Part shown: positions 46,948-57,567 of the stretch, in pieces
Position numbering within the stretch: position 1 is the first letter of the stretch
Layout: every line of letters begins with the position of its first letter
Source of the DNA: Corynebacterium uterequi
GTDB taxonomy: Bacteria > Actinomycetota > Actinomycetes > Mycobacteriales > Mycobacteriaceae
Assembly (NCBI RefSeq): GCF_001021065.1
Contig: NZ_CP011546.1
Span: 1,302,001 to 1,366,000 of the forward strand
Reading direction: 5' to 3'
Length of the DNA: 64,000 nucleotides
The notes under the pieces: generated by a model
Databases searched by the model: none
Told to the model about the DNA's origin: nothing
What the model saw: the letters and a program-made list of their open reading frames with translations, nothing else
Program-made: the position numbers and the translations under genes

Positions 46948-49494
46948 GTGGAAAGGGTGAACCTCGCCGACTCCCTCGCCGACCTTGTTGACGTTCCCGA
47001 GTCCCTGCTCGACGACGTCATCTTCGACTCCTTCACCCGCTGGGTAGCCAGCCGCGGAATATCGCTGTACCCGGCGCAGGAGGAGGCGTCGCTGGCGGTG
47101 CTTGCCGGCGATAACGTCATTCTCGCGACGCCCACCGGCTCGGGCAAGTCCATGGTGGCCAACGCCGCCCACTACATCGCCCTCGCTCGCCAGCAGCGCA
47201 GCTTCTACACCGCGCCTATTAAGGCCCTGGTGAGCGAGAAGTTCTTCTCTCTGTGTGAAACCTTCGGCCCGGAGAACGTCGGCATGATGACTGGCGACGC
47301 CACGGTGAACGGCGGCGCCCCTATCATCGCGGCGACCGCTGAGATTGTCGCTAACATCGCCCTGCGCGACGGCGCCGACGCTGCCATCGACCAGGTGGTG
47401 ATGGACGAGTTCCACTACTACTCAGATCCCGAGCGCGGCTGGGCATGGCAGGTGCCGCTGCTGGAGCTTCCGCGCACCCAGTTCGTCCTCATGTCCGCCA
47501 CCCTCGGCGACACCACCCGACTGGAAGCTGATCTTTCCGAGCGCACTGGCCGCGACACCACCCTCGTCACCGGGTCCACCCGGCCGGTGCCCTTGGATTT
47601 TCACTACGTCTTCTCCCCCGTACATGAGACCATCGAGGAACTCATGAAGGCGGGTAAGGCCCCGATCTACGTTGTTCACTTCTCCCAGCGAGAGGCCACC
47701 GAACGCGCCCAGGCGCTGACCAGCATTAACCTGCTGTCACCTGAGGACAAGGCGGCCATCGCCGAAGAGATCGGCGGGTTCCGCTTCACTACTACCTACG
47801 GCAAGCAACTGTCGAAGCTGCTGCGCAAGGGAATCGGCGTCCACCACGCTGGGATGCTGCCGAAGTATCGCCGACTGGTGGAAAAGCTGTCTCAGACTGG
47901 CCTGCTCAAGGTGATCTGTGGGACGGACACCCTGGGGGTGGGGATTAACGTTCCGATTCGGACGGTGCTGATGACGGGGCTGGCGAAGTACGACGGCCAC
48001 CGCCAGCGCATCTTGAAGTCTCGGGAGTTTCACCAGATCGCTGGCAGGGCCGGGCGGGCCGGCTACGACACGGAAGGCACCGTCGTCGTCGAAGCCCCGG
48101 AACATGAGATCGAAAATGCGCGCCTGCGCCGGCGCGCCGGCGACGATCCCCAGCGGCTCAAGAAGATCCGCAAAAAGTCTGCCCGTGATGGCGAAGTGAG
48201 CTGGTCGGAAAAGACCTTTGACCGGCTCACAGTGGCCGAACCAGAGCAACTGACCAGCCAGTTCAAAGTCTCGAACTCCATGCTGATCAATGTGCTGGAG
48301 CGCCATGGCGACGGCTACGAGCACCTGCGTCACCTACTGCGCACCAACCATGACGCCCGTGCCAAGCAGAATCAGGACATCCTCACCATGATTGCGCTCA
48401 TGCGGGGCCTGCTGGACGCCGGCCTGGCAGTGCGTCGCGAGGAGCCGGACCGCTACGGGCGGACTTATCACTTGCTGCGCGAGCTTCCCCGAGATTTCGC
48501 GCTCAACCAGCCGCTGTCGCCATTCGCTTTGGCGGCACTGAGTTTGCTCGACCCGGACTCTGACACCTTCGAGCTGGATATCATCAGCGTCTTCGAGTCC
48601 ATCCTCGATGATCCCCGCCAGATTCTTAAGGCTCAGGAATCCCAGGCTCGCGGCGAGGAAATCGCCGCTCTCAAAGCGGAAGGGGTGGACTACACCGAGC
48701 GGATGGCGCTCATCGAGGAAGTGACGTATCCGAAGCCACTGGAAGAGCTGCTGGAGCAGGCGTTCGATACCTTCGCCGAGACACAGCCGTGGGTGAAGGA
48801 ATTCGAGCTCTCTCCGAAGTCGATAGTGCGCGAGATGATCGAAAAGGCGATGACCTTCTCCGACGTGGTGGCTACCTACCAGCTCGCCCGTTCGGAAGGG
48901 GTGGTATTGCGCTATCTCACCGACGCCTGGCGCACGTTGCGCCATTCGGTTCCGCAGGAGTACCTCACCCCGCAACTAGCGGACATTGTCGAGTGGCTGG
49001 GCGAGCTCATCAAGCAGGTGGACTCGTCACTCATTGACGAATGGGCCCGGATGGGCAATGAAGACACCCCGATCTCGAAGGAGGATCTGCAGCGAGAACT
49101 CGCCTTCGGCGTCGAGGACCCGGACGCACTCACTGCCAACCGTCGCGCGTTCACGGTCATGGTGCGCAATTACTTCTTCCGCCTGGTCGATCTCTTCGCC
49201 TTCGAAAAGGAGGAACAACTCGCGGATATGACGGCCTACCTCGACGACGCCCCGGACTTCCCGGCGGCGCTCGACGCCTACTTTGACGAATACGACGACG
49301 TCGACATCACGCAGGCCGCACGTTCCGCCGAGTTCTTCCGGTTAACCGAGACGGGCCGGACGTGGGAGGTACGGCAGGTGATCAAGGATCCCGAGGGCGA
49401 TCATGGCTTCGCATTCGTCGGGACGGTGGACCTCGATGCCTCCGATGCCGCCGGGGAGGTCAGGCTCTCGGAGCTGCGTTTCGTCGACAGCTAA
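46948..49494 (+). CDS. HelY-type DEAD/DEAH-box RNA helicase (Ski2-like)
   Basis: An 848-residue superfamily 2 helicase of the Ski2/Mtr4 group, present in actinobacteria as HelY (Rv2092c). Walker A TPTGSGKSMVANA is near residue 60. Motif II is DEFHYYSDPERG (DEFH instead of DEAH, usual for the group). Motif III is LMSATLGD, and motif VI is HQIAGRAGRAGYD. The long C-terminal helical region has the DSH-like ending. Start is GTG 46948 or the GTG three codons later (VNLADSLADL). Likely role: RNA unwinding or turnover with exonucleases. Confidence 0.92.
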   Translation: MERVNLADSLADLVDVPESLLDDVIFDSFTRWVASRGISLYPAQEEASLAVLAGDNVILATPTGSGKSMVANAAHYIALARQQRSFYTAPIKALVSEKFFSLCETFGPENVGMMTGDATVNGGAPIIAATAEIVANIALRDGADAAIDQVVMDEFHYYSDPERGWAWQVPLLELPRTQFVLMSATLGDTTRLEADLSERTGRDTTLVTGSTRPVPLDFHYVFSPVHETIEELMKAGKAPIYVVHFSQREATERAQALTSINLLSPEDKAAIAEEIGGFRFTTTYGKQLSKLLRKGIGVHHAGMLPKYRRLVEKLSQTGLLKVICGTDTLGVGINVPIRTVLMTGLAKYDGHRQRILKSREFHQIAGRAGRAGYDTEGTVVVEAPEHEIENARLRRRAGDDPQRLKKIRKKSARDGEVSWSEKTFDRLTVAEPEQLTSQFKVSNSMLINVLERHGDGYEHLRHLLRTNHDARAKQNQDILTMIALMRGLLDAGLAVRREEPDRYGRTYHLLRELPRDFALNQPLSPFALAALSLLDPDSDTFELDIISVFESILDDPRQILKAQESQARGEEIAALKAEGVDYTERMALIEEVTYPKPLEELLEQAFDTFAETQPWVKEFELSPKSIVREMIEKAMTFSDVVATYQLARSEGVVLRYLTDAWRTLRHSVPQEYLTPQLADIVEWLGELIKQVDSSLIDEWARMGNEDTPISKEDLQRELAFGVEDPDALTANRRAFTVMVRNYFFRLVDLFAFEKEEQLADMTAYLDDAPDFPAALDAYFDEYDDVDITQAARSAEFFRLTETGRTWEVRQVIKDPEGDHGFAFVGTVDLDASDAAGEVRLSELRFVDS

Positions 49495-49516
49495 GGCAGC
49501 GAGGACAGCTAGGACT

Positions 49517-49561
49517 ATAGTTTCCACCTATTACTGACCGGCGATAGGCATAGTCTATAGT
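49517..49561 (+). promoter_or_regulatory. OxyR binding sites overlapping a leaderless oxyR promoter
   Basis: Two ATAG-N7-CTAT elements: 49517-49531 (fits the E. coli pattern ATAGnTnnnAnCTAT at every defined base) and 49544-49558. The second covers a TATAGT -10 box (49556-49561) with a -35-like CTGACC (49534-49539, spacer 16). The predicted transcription start falls at the ATG 49569, so the mRNA is leaderless. The layout suggests autorepression by OxyR. Confidence 0.65.
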
Positions 49562-49568
49562 GTCTGCT

Positions 49569-50507
49569 ATGAGCCCTAAGGAGTATCGTCCGACCCTCGC
49601 GCAGTTGCGGACCTTCGTCACCATCGCCGAAAAGAAGCACTTCGGTACCGCGGCCCAGGCCCTGGGAATCTCCCAACCTTCCCTCTCCCAGGCCCTTGTC
49701 GCCTTGGAGACCGGGCTCGGATTCCAGCTCATCGAACGCTCCACGCGGCGCGTCATCGTCACCTCCGCCGGCCTTGAGCTCATGCCCTACGCCAAGGCCA
49801 CTCTTGAGGCCGCCGACGCCTTCCTCGCCCATTCTCGGGGAGCCACCGGCACTCTCACCGGCCCGTTATCCATCGGGATCATCCCCACCGCGGCACCCTA
49901 CATCCTCTCGGAGCTGCTGCCGTTGCTCAAACAACGCTTTCCCGACATGGCGCCGCGCATCATCGAAGAGCAGACGGGAGATCTGCTGAGCCAATTGCGT
50001 GATGGCCAACTCGACGTCGCCTTGCTCGCCGTACCCTCGGAGGCCAACGGAATCGTCGATTTTCCTCTCTACACTGAGGACTTCGCCGTCGTCGTCCCCG
50101 CAGAGCATCCCCTGGCCGGCCGCGATGACCTGACCCTGGCGAACTTGAGTGAGTTGGACCTGCTCCTGCTCGACGACGGCCACTGCCTGAGAGACCAGGT
50201 CCTCGACCTGTGCCGCCGCGCCCACATCAACCCCTCCGAAGCCTCTAGCTCGTTGACCCGGGCCACGTCATTGACGACGATCATCCAGCTGGTGGCGGGA
50301 GGCTTCGGCGCCACGCTGATTCCCGAATCCGCCTTCTCCTCGGAGCGGACCCGGGAGGGCATCGCCCTGTCCTCTTTCGCCGATTCGGTGACCGCCCGTC
50401 GAACCATGGGCCTGGCCTACCGGGCGTCGAGCGCCCGGGAAGAGGAGTTTCGCGCCCTCGGCGCGTCCATCGTCGAGGCGTTCCAGCGCTCCATAGCGAC
50501 GGTGTAG
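49569..50507 (+). CDS. oxyR: Hydrogen peroxide-sensing LysR-type regulator OxyR
   Basis: LysR-family regulator of peroxide defence. The 312-residue product has an N-terminal HTH (AAQALGISQPSLSQALVALE) and an effector domain with the two redox-active cysteines, Cys206 and Cys215, in HCLRDQVLDLC. ATG 49569 (MSPKEYRPTL) is preferred to GTG 49560 because the promoter elements predict a leaderless start exactly there. It is separated from hrpA by two membrane protein genes. In other corynebacteria OxyR represses catalase and dps, but no such gene lies in this window. Confidence 0.94.
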   Translation: MSPKEYRPTLAQLRTFVTIAEKKHFGTAAQALGISQPSLSQALVALETGLGFQLIERSTRRVIVTSAGLELMPYAKATLEAADAFLAHSRGATGTLTGPLSIGIIPTAAPYILSELLPLLKQRFPDMAPRIIEEQTGDLLSQLRDGQLDVALLAVPSEANGIVDFPLYTEDFAVVVPAEHPLAGRDDLTLANLSELDLLLLDDGHCLRDQVLDLCRRAHINPSEASSSLTRATSLTTIIQLVAGGFGATLIPESAFSSERTREGIALSSFADSVTARRTMGLAYRASSAREEEFRALGASIVEAFQRSIATV

Positions 50508-50541
50508 GACCGGCAGTTCGCCGGCCGCGCTGACTGGGCTT

Positions 50542-51351
50542 CTAGTATTTGACGGCAACACCCACGGGCAGTCCAGCTGCCTCGCGGTACATGTACGCAG
50601 CCGCTAGCAAAAAGCCGGCCACGACGAAGACGAACCCGACGCCCAGGGTCATGAAGGACACCACCACTGTGACCAGGAGCATAAGCAGGAAGAAGAGCAC
50701 CAGGCGTAGGTAGTTCCGCAGAGAATCCCGCAGCCCCTTGGTGAGAGCCTCACCAACCCCTGCTTGGCGATCAGCCACGTAGTAAGGGGCGAAGAGGAAG
50801 AGCGGGAAGACCAACGTGCTCACCAGGAAGTAAAGACCGAGGCCGAGAAGGAAGGTTCGAAACGCGGCCGCGTCGGCCAGCGTGTCCGGTGTCAAGGCAA
50901 AGAAGGAACTGAAGAGGGGCGTTTCAAAGATCCCGAAAATAACGGTGTTCATGGCGGCAATGAGCAGCGTGATACCCAGCAGCGGCCAGAAGTTGACCTC
51001 TCTGACCAGGTCCGCCCAGCCTACCTTGCTCCGATCCAGCTGACGGATCACGGCATTAGTCACAAATGGGCCCACGAGAAGCGGCAGAAACGACGACGCA
51101 ACTGTGATGACGGGAGTGAGCGAAGCTAGCTCGCCGTGAGCCAGCAGTGAGGAGCTGGCGAGCACGCCTTCGGACAACAGATAGGCCGCGACAATCGACG
51201 CAGGCAGCAGGATCCACAGCTGCCAATTGGCGAAGGCCGCGGTCATGCCCCAGGACAGTGCCTGAAGCGGATGGACTGTTCCGGCGCCCACAATCCGAGG
51301 CGAGCCGGATTCGAGTTCAGCGGCGACGGCGCCGTCTAGAGGCGTGTTCAT
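50542..51351 (-). CDS. Polytopic membrane protein, paralogue of the neighbour at 51418
   Basis: A 269-residue protein with a short polar leader, about five or six membrane helices, and the segment VHPLQALSWGMTAAFANWQLWILLPA near residue 25, followed by LFAPYYVADRQAGVGEALTKG. These two blocks are shared with the next gene, so the pair is a tandem duplication. ATG 51351 is preferred to an ATG 18 codons further upstream. No family name can be given with certainty; the pattern recalls DUF975/BPSS1780-like integral membrane proteins. Function unknown. Confidence 0.8.
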   Translation of the reverse strand: MNTPLDGAVAAELESGSPRIVGAGTVHPLQALSWGMTAAFANWQLWILLPASIVAAYLLSEGVLASSSLLAHGELASLTPVITVASSFLPLLVGPFVTNAVIRQLDRSKVGWADLVREVNFWPLLGITLLIAAMNTVIFGIFETPLFSSFFALTPDTLADAAAFRTFLLGLGLYFLVSTLVFPLFLFAPYYVADRQAGVGEALTKGLRDSLRNYLRLVLFFLLMLLVTVVVSFMTLGVGFVFVVAGFLLAAAYMYREAAGLPVGVAVKY

Positions 51352-51417
51352 ACCCCCAAATATACGACGCCGGACGTCGCCTACGCTGCGATATCCGGCC
51401 CTCAAAGCGAGGAGATT

Positions 51418-52356
51418 CTAGCCCCTGGCGTTGACCCCGACCGGCAGTTCGGCGGCCTCGCGGTACATGTAAGCGACCGCGAGCATGAACCCGCTGTAGA
51501 TGAAGATGGTGCCGATACCGAAAGTGATGATGGTGATCAGGACGCTTCCGACCGTAACCACGATGTAGAACAGCAGGAGGCTGAAGTAGTTACGCAACGA
51601 CGCTTTGAAGCCCTTACCCACGGCGGAGAACACACCCGCCTGGCGATCGGCCACGTAATAGGGGGCGAAAACGAGCAGCGGCGAGACAACAAGGCTCACC
51701 AACATATAGGCGCCGATACCGAGGAAGAACCCCTGAAGCACGGCCGGGTCCTTGAGCTCCTCAGAACTAGCGGTAAAGACCGTCTTGAAGAAAGCGCCCG
51801 CGAAGATCAGTCCAAGCAGGCCATTGATGAGGCCTACAACGAGCGATACGCCCACCAAGGGCCAGAGATTGATGCCTTCAACGAGGTCTCTCCACCCCAC
51901 CTTCGGACGATCCAACTGCCGGACCAGGGCGTTAATGAGGAAAAGACCACCAATGAACGCCAGCACAGAGGTCACCCAGGTGGAGATCGGGCTCGTCGTC
52001 GGCACCTCCCCGTAGGCGGGTTCGCTCAACAGAGCATTGACCAGGCCGTACACGGCGAACGCCAAGATGAAGGCCAAGGGCAGAAGGATCCACAACCGCC
52101 AATTCGCAAACGCCGTGGACATTCCCCAGGACAGCGCCTTGAAAGGATGAACCTTCCCCGTGCCCACCGGCCGCTCCGCAGCTGCGTCGCCCAGCCCCGG
52201 GGTTCCGTAGTAGGAACCAGCGTAGCCGGGGTTGGCGTACCCGTCGGGGCCGAGGCGGCCTGCTGCGCTCGCGCCGTAGCTCAGGCCGCCGGGCTGATCC
52301 TCAGGATGGTTTGTTCCAGGATAGGGGGTGAAGTCGTCGTTACCTGGTGTCGTCAT
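51418..52356 (-). CDS. Polytopic membrane protein, paralogue of the neighbour at 50542
   Basis: A 312-residue protein. Residues 1-65 are a Gly/Pro/Tyr-rich soluble leader (MTTPGNDDFTPYPGTNHPED). The same membrane block as its neighbour then follows: VHPFKALSWGMSTAFANWRLW, VLFINALVRQLDRPKVGWRDLV, and VFAPYYVADRQAGVFSAVGKG, with six or so helices. It is transcribed first, 66 bp upstream of the shorter copy, so the two are likely one operon. Convergent with oxyR and divergent from hrpA. Function unknown. Confidence 0.82.
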   Translation of the reverse strand: MTTPGNDDFTPYPGTNHPEDQPGGLSYGASAAGRLGPDGYANPGYAGSYYGTPGLGDAAAERPVGTGKVHPFKALSWGMSTAFANWRLWILLPLAFILAFAVYGLVNALLSEPAYGEVPTTSPISTWVTSVLAFIGGLFLINALVRQLDRPKVGWRDLVEGINLWPLVGVSLVVGLINGLLGLIFAGAFFKTVFTASSEELKDPAVLQGFFLGIGAYMLVSLVVSPLLVFAPYYVADRQAGVFSAVGKGFKASLRNYFSLLLFYIVVTVGSVLITIITFGIGTIFIYSGFMLAVAYMYREAAELPVGVNARG

Positions 52357-52418
52357 AGGCCCGAATGTACCTGACTAGTTTTTTCCCTGCCAAGACGCGG
52401 TAGGCTCATCTCCTAGCT

Positions 52419-55400
52419 ATGACTGTTAACGAATCCCCTCGCAGCAAGCGAGACCTTATCGCGATTCTCCCCCACCTCCGGCTTGCTGACGAGCGAGCTT
52501 TCCGCCGCCGGCTCGGCAAGGCACGCTCCGCGCAGGCGCTGACCGAGATCGGACTGGAGATCGACGAGGCCCGCGCCCGAGTTGCGGCCATTGACGCAGG
52601 TATCCCGGATATCACCTACCCGGAGCAGCTGCCGGTTTCCGCGCGGCGCGAAGACATTATGGAGGCCATCGCCGGCAACCAGGTGGTCATCATCGCTGGC
52701 GAGACCGGATCCGGAAAGACGACGCAGATCCCAAAGATGTGCCTGGAACTGGGTCGGGGTCGCCGGGGGTTGATCGGCCACACCCAGCCTCGTCGTCTGG
52801 CGGCGAGGACCGTCGCCGAGCGCATAGCCGAGGAATTAGGCCAGGACATTGGCGACTCGGTCGGCTACGCCATCCGCTTTGACGATCGGGTGTCTGCCAC
52901 GTCGGCCGTGAAATTAATGACCGACGGCATCTTGCTCGCCGAGATGCAACGTGATCGCTTCCTCAACGCTTACGACACCATCATCATTGACGAGGCGCAT
53001 GAGCGCAGCCTTAACATCGATTTCCTCCTCGGCTATCTCAAGCGGCTGCTGCCCAAGCGGCCCGACCTGAAGGTCATCATTACCTCGGCGACGATTGACC
53101 CCGAGCGGTTCGCTGAGCACTTCGCCGCCGCCGACGGCACTCCGGCGCCCATTATCGAGGTGTCGGGACGCACCTACCCGGTAGAGATTCGCTACCGGCC
53201 CCTCGAAACCGAACAAGGCGGCCGGCTCGTAGAACAGGACCCGCTCGACGGGTTGTGTGACGCCATCGAGGAACTCATGGCCGAGGGCCCCGGGGATATT
53301 CTGTGCTTCTTTCCCGGCGAGCGCGACATCCGCGACGCCATGGAAGCCATCGCCGCCCGACGTTGGCGCGGTGTCGAAGCCACCCCCCTGTTCGGTCGGC
53401 TTTCCAACCAGGAGCAGCACCGCGTCTTCTCTCCCCACGCCGGGCGTCGGATTGTTCTAGCCACCAACATCGCTGAGACGTCGTTGACCGTCCCCGGTAT
53501 CCACTACGTCGTTGACACTGGCACGGCCCGGATTTCTCGCTATTCCACGCGCACTAAGGTCCAGCGCCTGCCCATCGAAGCGATCTCTCAGGCCAGCGCC
53601 AACCAGCGCTCCGGGCGCTGTGGCCGCGTGGCCGACGGCATCGCCATCCGTCTGTACTCCGAGGAGGACTTTGCTTCCCGCCCGGAATTCACTGATCCCG
53701 AGATTCTCCGCACGAACCTGGCCAGTGTCATCCTTCAGATGATTTCCTTGCGCCTCGGCGCCGTGGAGGACTTCCCCTTCGTCCAACCCCCAGAGGCCAA
53801 GGCGGTGCGCGACGGCCTGCTGCTCCTGCGAGAGCTCGGTGCCTTAACGCCCGAAGAATCCCACGGGTTGCCGGTGCTCACCCGCATCGGCCGTGACCTG
53901 GCCCGCCTCCCCGTTGACCCGCGCATGGCCCGCATGTTGGTCGAGGCTGACCGGCGTGGCGTGACCGCAGACGTCATGGTGCTCGTCGCCGCGATGACCA
54001 TCCAAGACGTGCGCGAACGCCCTCTGGAGAAGCAGGCGCAGGCGGACCAAGCCCATGCGCGGTTCAAAGATCCACAATCAGACTTCCTCGCCACGCTGAA
54101 ACTGTGGGACTACATCGACGCCTCGCGAGACGACCTCTCCGGCAACGCGTTCCGCAAACGGATGAAAAACGAATACCTCCATTACATGCGCATCCGGGAG
54201 TGGTATGACCTGGTTCGCCAGCTGCGCGACGTCACCCGCTCCATGGGGTGGCAGGCGCGGCAGAACCAGTCGGTGAACCGGGATGCCGAGTCGATCCACC
54301 GAAGCCTGCTCAGCGGGCTGTTGTCCAACATCGGCGCCCGGGATGACCGCGAGGCCTCCCCCGCGCGCTCGGGGAACAAAAAACCCAAGGCCGGCCGGGA
54401 GTATCAGGGACCGCGGGGCACCCGTTTCATGATCTTCCCCGGTTCTTCCTTGGCCAAGAAGCCTCCCGAGTTTGTCATGGCTGGCGAGCTGGTGGAAACC
54501 TCCCGGCTGTGGGCCCGGGAGGTAGCCGCCATCGAGCCGGCATGGGTAGAGGAGCTGGCCGGGGACCTGATCCGACGGGTCTACAGCGAACCATCCTGGT
54601 CCCGCAAACAAGGAGCAGCTATCGCCCACGAAAAGGCGATGCTCTACGGAGTGACGATCTACGCAGACCGCACCGTGCCCTACCACCGCGTCGATGCGCC
54701 CGCCGCCCGGGACATGTTCATCCGTCACGCCCTCGTCGAGGGCGATTGGAGCACCCACCACAGCTTCTATCGAGACAACCAGCAGGCACTCACCGACGCC
54801 GCAGCGCTGGAGGACAAGGCCCGTCGCCGGGGTCTCGTCGCCGATGAGGACAGCCTCTTCGAGTTCTACGACCGCCGCATCCCGCCCACAGTCACCACCG
54901 CTGCCCACTTCAATTCGTGGTGGAAGAAACAGCAGCACAAGGACCCGGACCTGTTGCGCTTTGATCCGCAGGCACTGCTGTCTGAGGAAGCCGACGCCGT
55001 CACCGAGGAAGCTTTCCCCGATACTTGGCGCGCCGGGTCGGTCCCTTTTGAGCTGACGTATGTCTTCGAACCCGGTGATCCCCGGGACGGCGTCACCGTG
55101 CGAATCCCCGTGCCCATGCTGGCGGGAATCGACGCCGCCGATTTTGAATGGTTGGTTCCTGGTCTACGCGAGGAACTCCTCACCGAGCTCATCCGTAGCC
55201 TGCCGAAAGCGCTACGACGGTCCGTGGTGCCCGCACCAGACTTCGCCCGCCGAGCCGTCGACAAGCTCATCCCCTTCGAATCACCGATAACGACTCAACT
55301 CGCCGATGTCTTACGCGAACTTGGCGGATCTGGGATCAACGGCACCGACTTCCAACCAGCCAAGCTTCCGCCGCACCTGCGGATGACCTACGCGGCAGTG

Positions 55401-56366
55401 GATCGCCGCGGTCGCGTCATCGATTCCGACAAGGACCTCGACGCCCTCCGGGAGCGGCGTGAGCAGCAGATCCGCTCCTCCGTGAGTAAGGCGGCCCGCG
55501 TCGCCGAATCTGAGGTGGTCCGCACGTGGACGGCCGACAACCTCGGGGCGGTGCCTAAGACGGTGACGACTTCCGTCGACGGCCATCGCGTGGATGCCTA
55601 TCCGGCACTGTCGATCACACACGACGGCGTGGAAGTGAAGGTCTTTCCCACCGAGGCCGCAGCAGAGCGTTCGCTGCTCACCGCCAATCTGACCATGCTC
55701 ATGCGAGCGATCTCGGTCAACACCAATCAGATGGTTAAGGGGCTGCCTCTCAAACAGCGGGTAGCGGTAGACCGCTACCCCCATGGCGGGGCGGAGGGGC
55801 TCGTCGAGGACGCCCGGGTGGCGGCCATCCGGGATTCTATGCGGGCGCACGGCGGCCCGGTGCGCGATCCCGAGGCTTTCGAAACCCTGCGAGCCGCGGT
55901 GGCCCCGGATGTTCCGGGTCTCGTTCGCCAATCGGTGGTGAGCGTGGCAGGGGCTCTGGTGCTTTACCACCGGGTCCGCGAGGAGCTAGCGCGATGGACC
56001 GGGCCGGGAATCGACGATATGACAGCCCAGCTGGACTTCCTTCTGCCCGCACGGGCGATCACCGTGCACGGGATGGACAACCTCAAGCATCTGCCGCGCT
56101 ACCTCCAGGCGATGAGCATGAGGCTCGACGACATGGGCCTCGACCCTGACCGGGACGCTGACCGCCAGGATGAGATAGACGAGGTGATCGCCTACCTGCG
56201 CGCAAAGCTCCGCGCTCTTCCTGCGGATCGGGCTAAGCAGCCAGCGGTCAAAAGGATTCTCTGGGACCTCCAGGAGCTCAGGGTGAGTTTGTTCGCGCAG
56301 CGGCTGGGCACGGCCCGCCAGGTGTCAGCCCGACGGGTGCGTAAGGCGATCGACGCGCTGTCCTAG
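52419..56366 (+). CDS. hrpA: ATP-dependent helicase HrpA (DEAH-box)
   Basis: Large DEAH/RHA helicase of 1315 residues, close to the size of E. coli HrpA. Walker A is [13 protein letters not shown] (residues 94-106). The DEAH box lies in [19 protein letters not shown] near residue 190, with SATIDPERF after it. Motif VI lies in [15 protein letters not shown]. The helicase-associated domain and the DUF3418 C-terminal part follow ([28 protein letters not shown]). HrpA proteins act on stalled ribosomes or mRNA. A TAGGCT -10-like element precedes the start. It ends with a 4-bp overlap with the convergent nrdR. Confidence 0.95.
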   Translation: MTVNESPRSKRDLIAILPHLRLADERAFRRRLGKARSAQALTEIGLEIDEARARVAAIDAGIPDITYPEQLPVSARREDIMEAIAGNQVVIIAGETGSGKTTQIPKMCLELGRGRRGLIGHTQPRRLAARTVAERIAEELGQDIGDSVGYAIRFDDRVSATSAVKLMTDGILLAEMQRDRFLNAYDTIIIDEAHERSLNIDFLLGYLKRLLPKRPDLKVIITSATIDPERFAEHFAAADGTPAPIIEVSGRTYPVEIRYRPLETEQGGRLVEQDPLDGLCDAIEELMAEGPGDILCFFPGERDIRDAMEAIAARRWRGVEATPLFGRLSNQEQHRVFSPHAGRRIVLATNIAETSLTVPGIHYVVDTGTARISRYSTRTKVQRLPIEAISQASANQRSGRCGRVADGIAIRLYSEEDFASRPEFTDPEILRTNLASVILQMISLRLGAVEDFPFVQPPEAKAVRDGLLLLRELGALTPEESHGLPVLTRIGRDLARLPVDPRMARMLVEADRRGVTADVMVLVAAMTIQDVRERPLEKQAQADQAHARFKDPQSDFLATLKLWDYIDASRDDLSGNAFRKRMKNEYLHYMRIREWYDLVRQLRDVTRSMGWQARQNQSVNRDAESIHRSLLSGLLSNIGARDDREASPARSGNKKPKAGREYQGPRGTRFMIFPGSSLAKKPPEFVMAGELVETSRLWAREVAAIEPAWVEELAGDLIRRVYSEPSWSRKQGAAIAHEKAMLYGVTIYADRTVPYHRVDAPAARDMFIRHALVEGDWSTHHSFYRDNQQALTDAAALEDKARRRGLVADEDSLFEFYDRRIPPTVTTAAHFNSWWKKQQHKDPDLLRFDPQALLSEEADAVTEEAFPDTWRAGSVPFELTYVFEPGDPRDGVTVRIPVPMLAGIDAADFEWLVPGLREELLTELIRSLPKALRRSVVPAPDFARRAVDKLIPFESPITTQLADVLRELGGSGINGTDFQPAKLPPHLRMTYAAVDRRGRVIDSDKDLDALRERREQQIRSSVSKAARVAESEVVRTWTADNLGAVPKTVTTSVDGHRVDAYPALSITHDGVEVKVFPTEAAAERSLLTANLTMLMRAISVNTNQMVKGLPLKQRVAVDRYPHGGAEGLVEDARVAAIRDSMRAHGGPVRDPEAFETLRAAVAPDVPGLVRQSVVSVAGALVLYHRVREELARWTGPGIDDMTAQLDFLLPARAITVHGMDNLKHLPRYLQAMSMRLDDMGLDPDRDADRQDEIDEVIAYLRAKLRALPADRAKQPAVKRILWDLQELRVSLFAQRLGTARQVSARRVRKAIDALS

Positions 56367-56824
56367 ACCTCGTCCCGGTGGTCGTGCCGACGCATGGCAC
56401 GGATCTCGGCCTCGAAGTCCTTCGCGCTTTCGAAGGACTTGTACACCGATGCGAAGCGGAGATAGGCGACCTCGTCGAGCTTGCGCAGCGGTTCCAGCAC
56501 CGCCAAGCCGATGTCATTGGCGTGGACAAGCGAGCTGCCCTTGCCACGCACGGTCTCTTCCACCTCCTGCGCGAGCTTTTTCAACGCATCGTCGGAGACG
56601 TCCCGCCCCTGGCAAGCTCGGCGGACGCCGCGAATGAGCTTTTCGCGGCTGAAATCCTCAGAGATGCCGTTGCGCTTGACCACCCGGAGGACGGCCTTCT
56701 CAATGGTCGTAAACCGACCGCTGCATTCGGTGCACTCCCGACGCCGCCGGATGGACGTTCCGGCGTCGATCACGCGAGAGTCAATCACCCGCGACTGTTG
56801 ATGGTGGCAAAAGGGGCAATACAC
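56363..56824 (-). CDS. nrdR: Transcriptional repressor NrdR
   Basis: Zinc- and nucleotide-binding repressor of ribonucleotide reductase genes. The 153-residue product has the N-terminal zinc ribbon (Cys3, Cys6, Cys31, Cys34) and an ATP-cone domain ([26 protein letters not shown]). Downstream of the divS-position gene on the same strand, and convergent with hrpA, with a 4-bp overlap of the two coding ends. This arrangement near lexA is that of C. glutamicum. Confidence 0.96.
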   Translation of the reverse strand: MYCPFCHHQQSRVIDSRVIDAGTSIRRRRECTECSGRFTTIEKAVLRVVKRNGISEDFSREKLIRGVRRACQGRDVSDDALKKLAQEVEETVRGKGSSLVHANDIGLAVLEPLRKLDEVAYLRFASVYKSFESAKDFEAEIRAMRRHDHRDEV

Positions 56825-56943
56825 GGCGAACGGGTTTCCTTTCCAGCCAGGCTTCTTCGCTTATGAGCGTAGTGTGCGCTGCTGCCTCCGGTGACGAGAC
56901 GTCGACGGTGTGCTTGGCGGGCGTCTGCGATGGTTGGAGCTGC

Positions 56944-57300
56944 TTAGGGGCGCGCGGCGGTGACGGTCTGCGCATCCTCAGGAAACTGCAGTACACCGCT
57001 GTATCCAAAGCCTGCTACACCGCTGAGGACCATCAAAGCACCGAAAAGGAGGCCTAGAATCATCGTTCGACGTTCCTCGTTGGTCGAGTCATCGGATGCA
57101 TCAGAGAACGACGATGAACGAACACAGGAACGTACATGAGACCCGCCAAAGGTGGCTGGGCGAAGGGTGCGGACAGACCGAACGCGCCAGCAATGAACAC
57201 CGCCTACCGGTCCGTCCCACTGCGCCGCTGGAGCCACCTCCTGCCCAGAAGATACTGGATAAACCTGATTAAGCAGATCACCGTCGCGCGACATTGCCAT
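56944..57300 (-). CDS. Small membrane protein at the divS position (possible SOS cell-division suppressor)
   Basis: A 118-residue protein starting at ATG 57300 (MAMSRDGDLL; AAGAAGGG 4 bases upstream). Residues 1-75 are polar and basic with Cys and Trp residues. One membrane helix follows (about 80-100, MILGLLFGALMVLSGVAGFGY), and the protein ends abruptly after QTVTAARP. In C. glutamicum the gene between nrdR and lexA is divS, a LexA-controlled division suppressor; position, direction, single membrane segment and a LexA-like site support the same role. I see no LysM domain of YneA type, and none in the other frames after the stop. Identity is inference from context. Confidence 0.6.
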   Translation of the reverse strand: MAMSRDGDLLNQVYPVSSGQEVAPAAQWDGPVGGVHCWRVRSVRTLRPATFGGSHVRSCVRSSSFSDASDDSTNEERRTMILGLLFGALMVLSGVAGFGYSGVLQFPEDAQTVTAARP

Positions 57301-57397
57301 ACCACCCTTCTTCCGAGACGGGGCTTTCCGGTTAGCTACACGCAGTATAGGAGGGCCCCGATACCCTGACCGTGAGATTCGGCCAGACGTTCGACCT

Positions 57398-57413
57398 TCG
57401 TTGACATGTTCGA
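57398..57413. promoter_or_regulatory. LexA-like operator in the divS-position/lexA intergenic region
   Basis: A 16-bp site TCG-TTGACAT-GTTCGA matches the actinobacterial SOS box TCGAAC-N4-GTTCGA in 9 of 12 defined positions, with a perfect right half. It lies between the two divergent genes, 98 bp from the divS-position ATG and 154 bp from the lexA ATG. Confidence 0.55.
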
Positions 57414-57567
57414 AGCGTAGACCCATGAGGCCAGTTTGTCTACCCCGTGGGTAGAACGTCGAACACACTGGCGGTTTTGTGGTAAACATGACGGTAACGA
57501 AAGATGCCACCGTGACGTCCATCGTCAGTCACGTCCGGCTTACACATCCACTCCCGAAGGAGATCCC

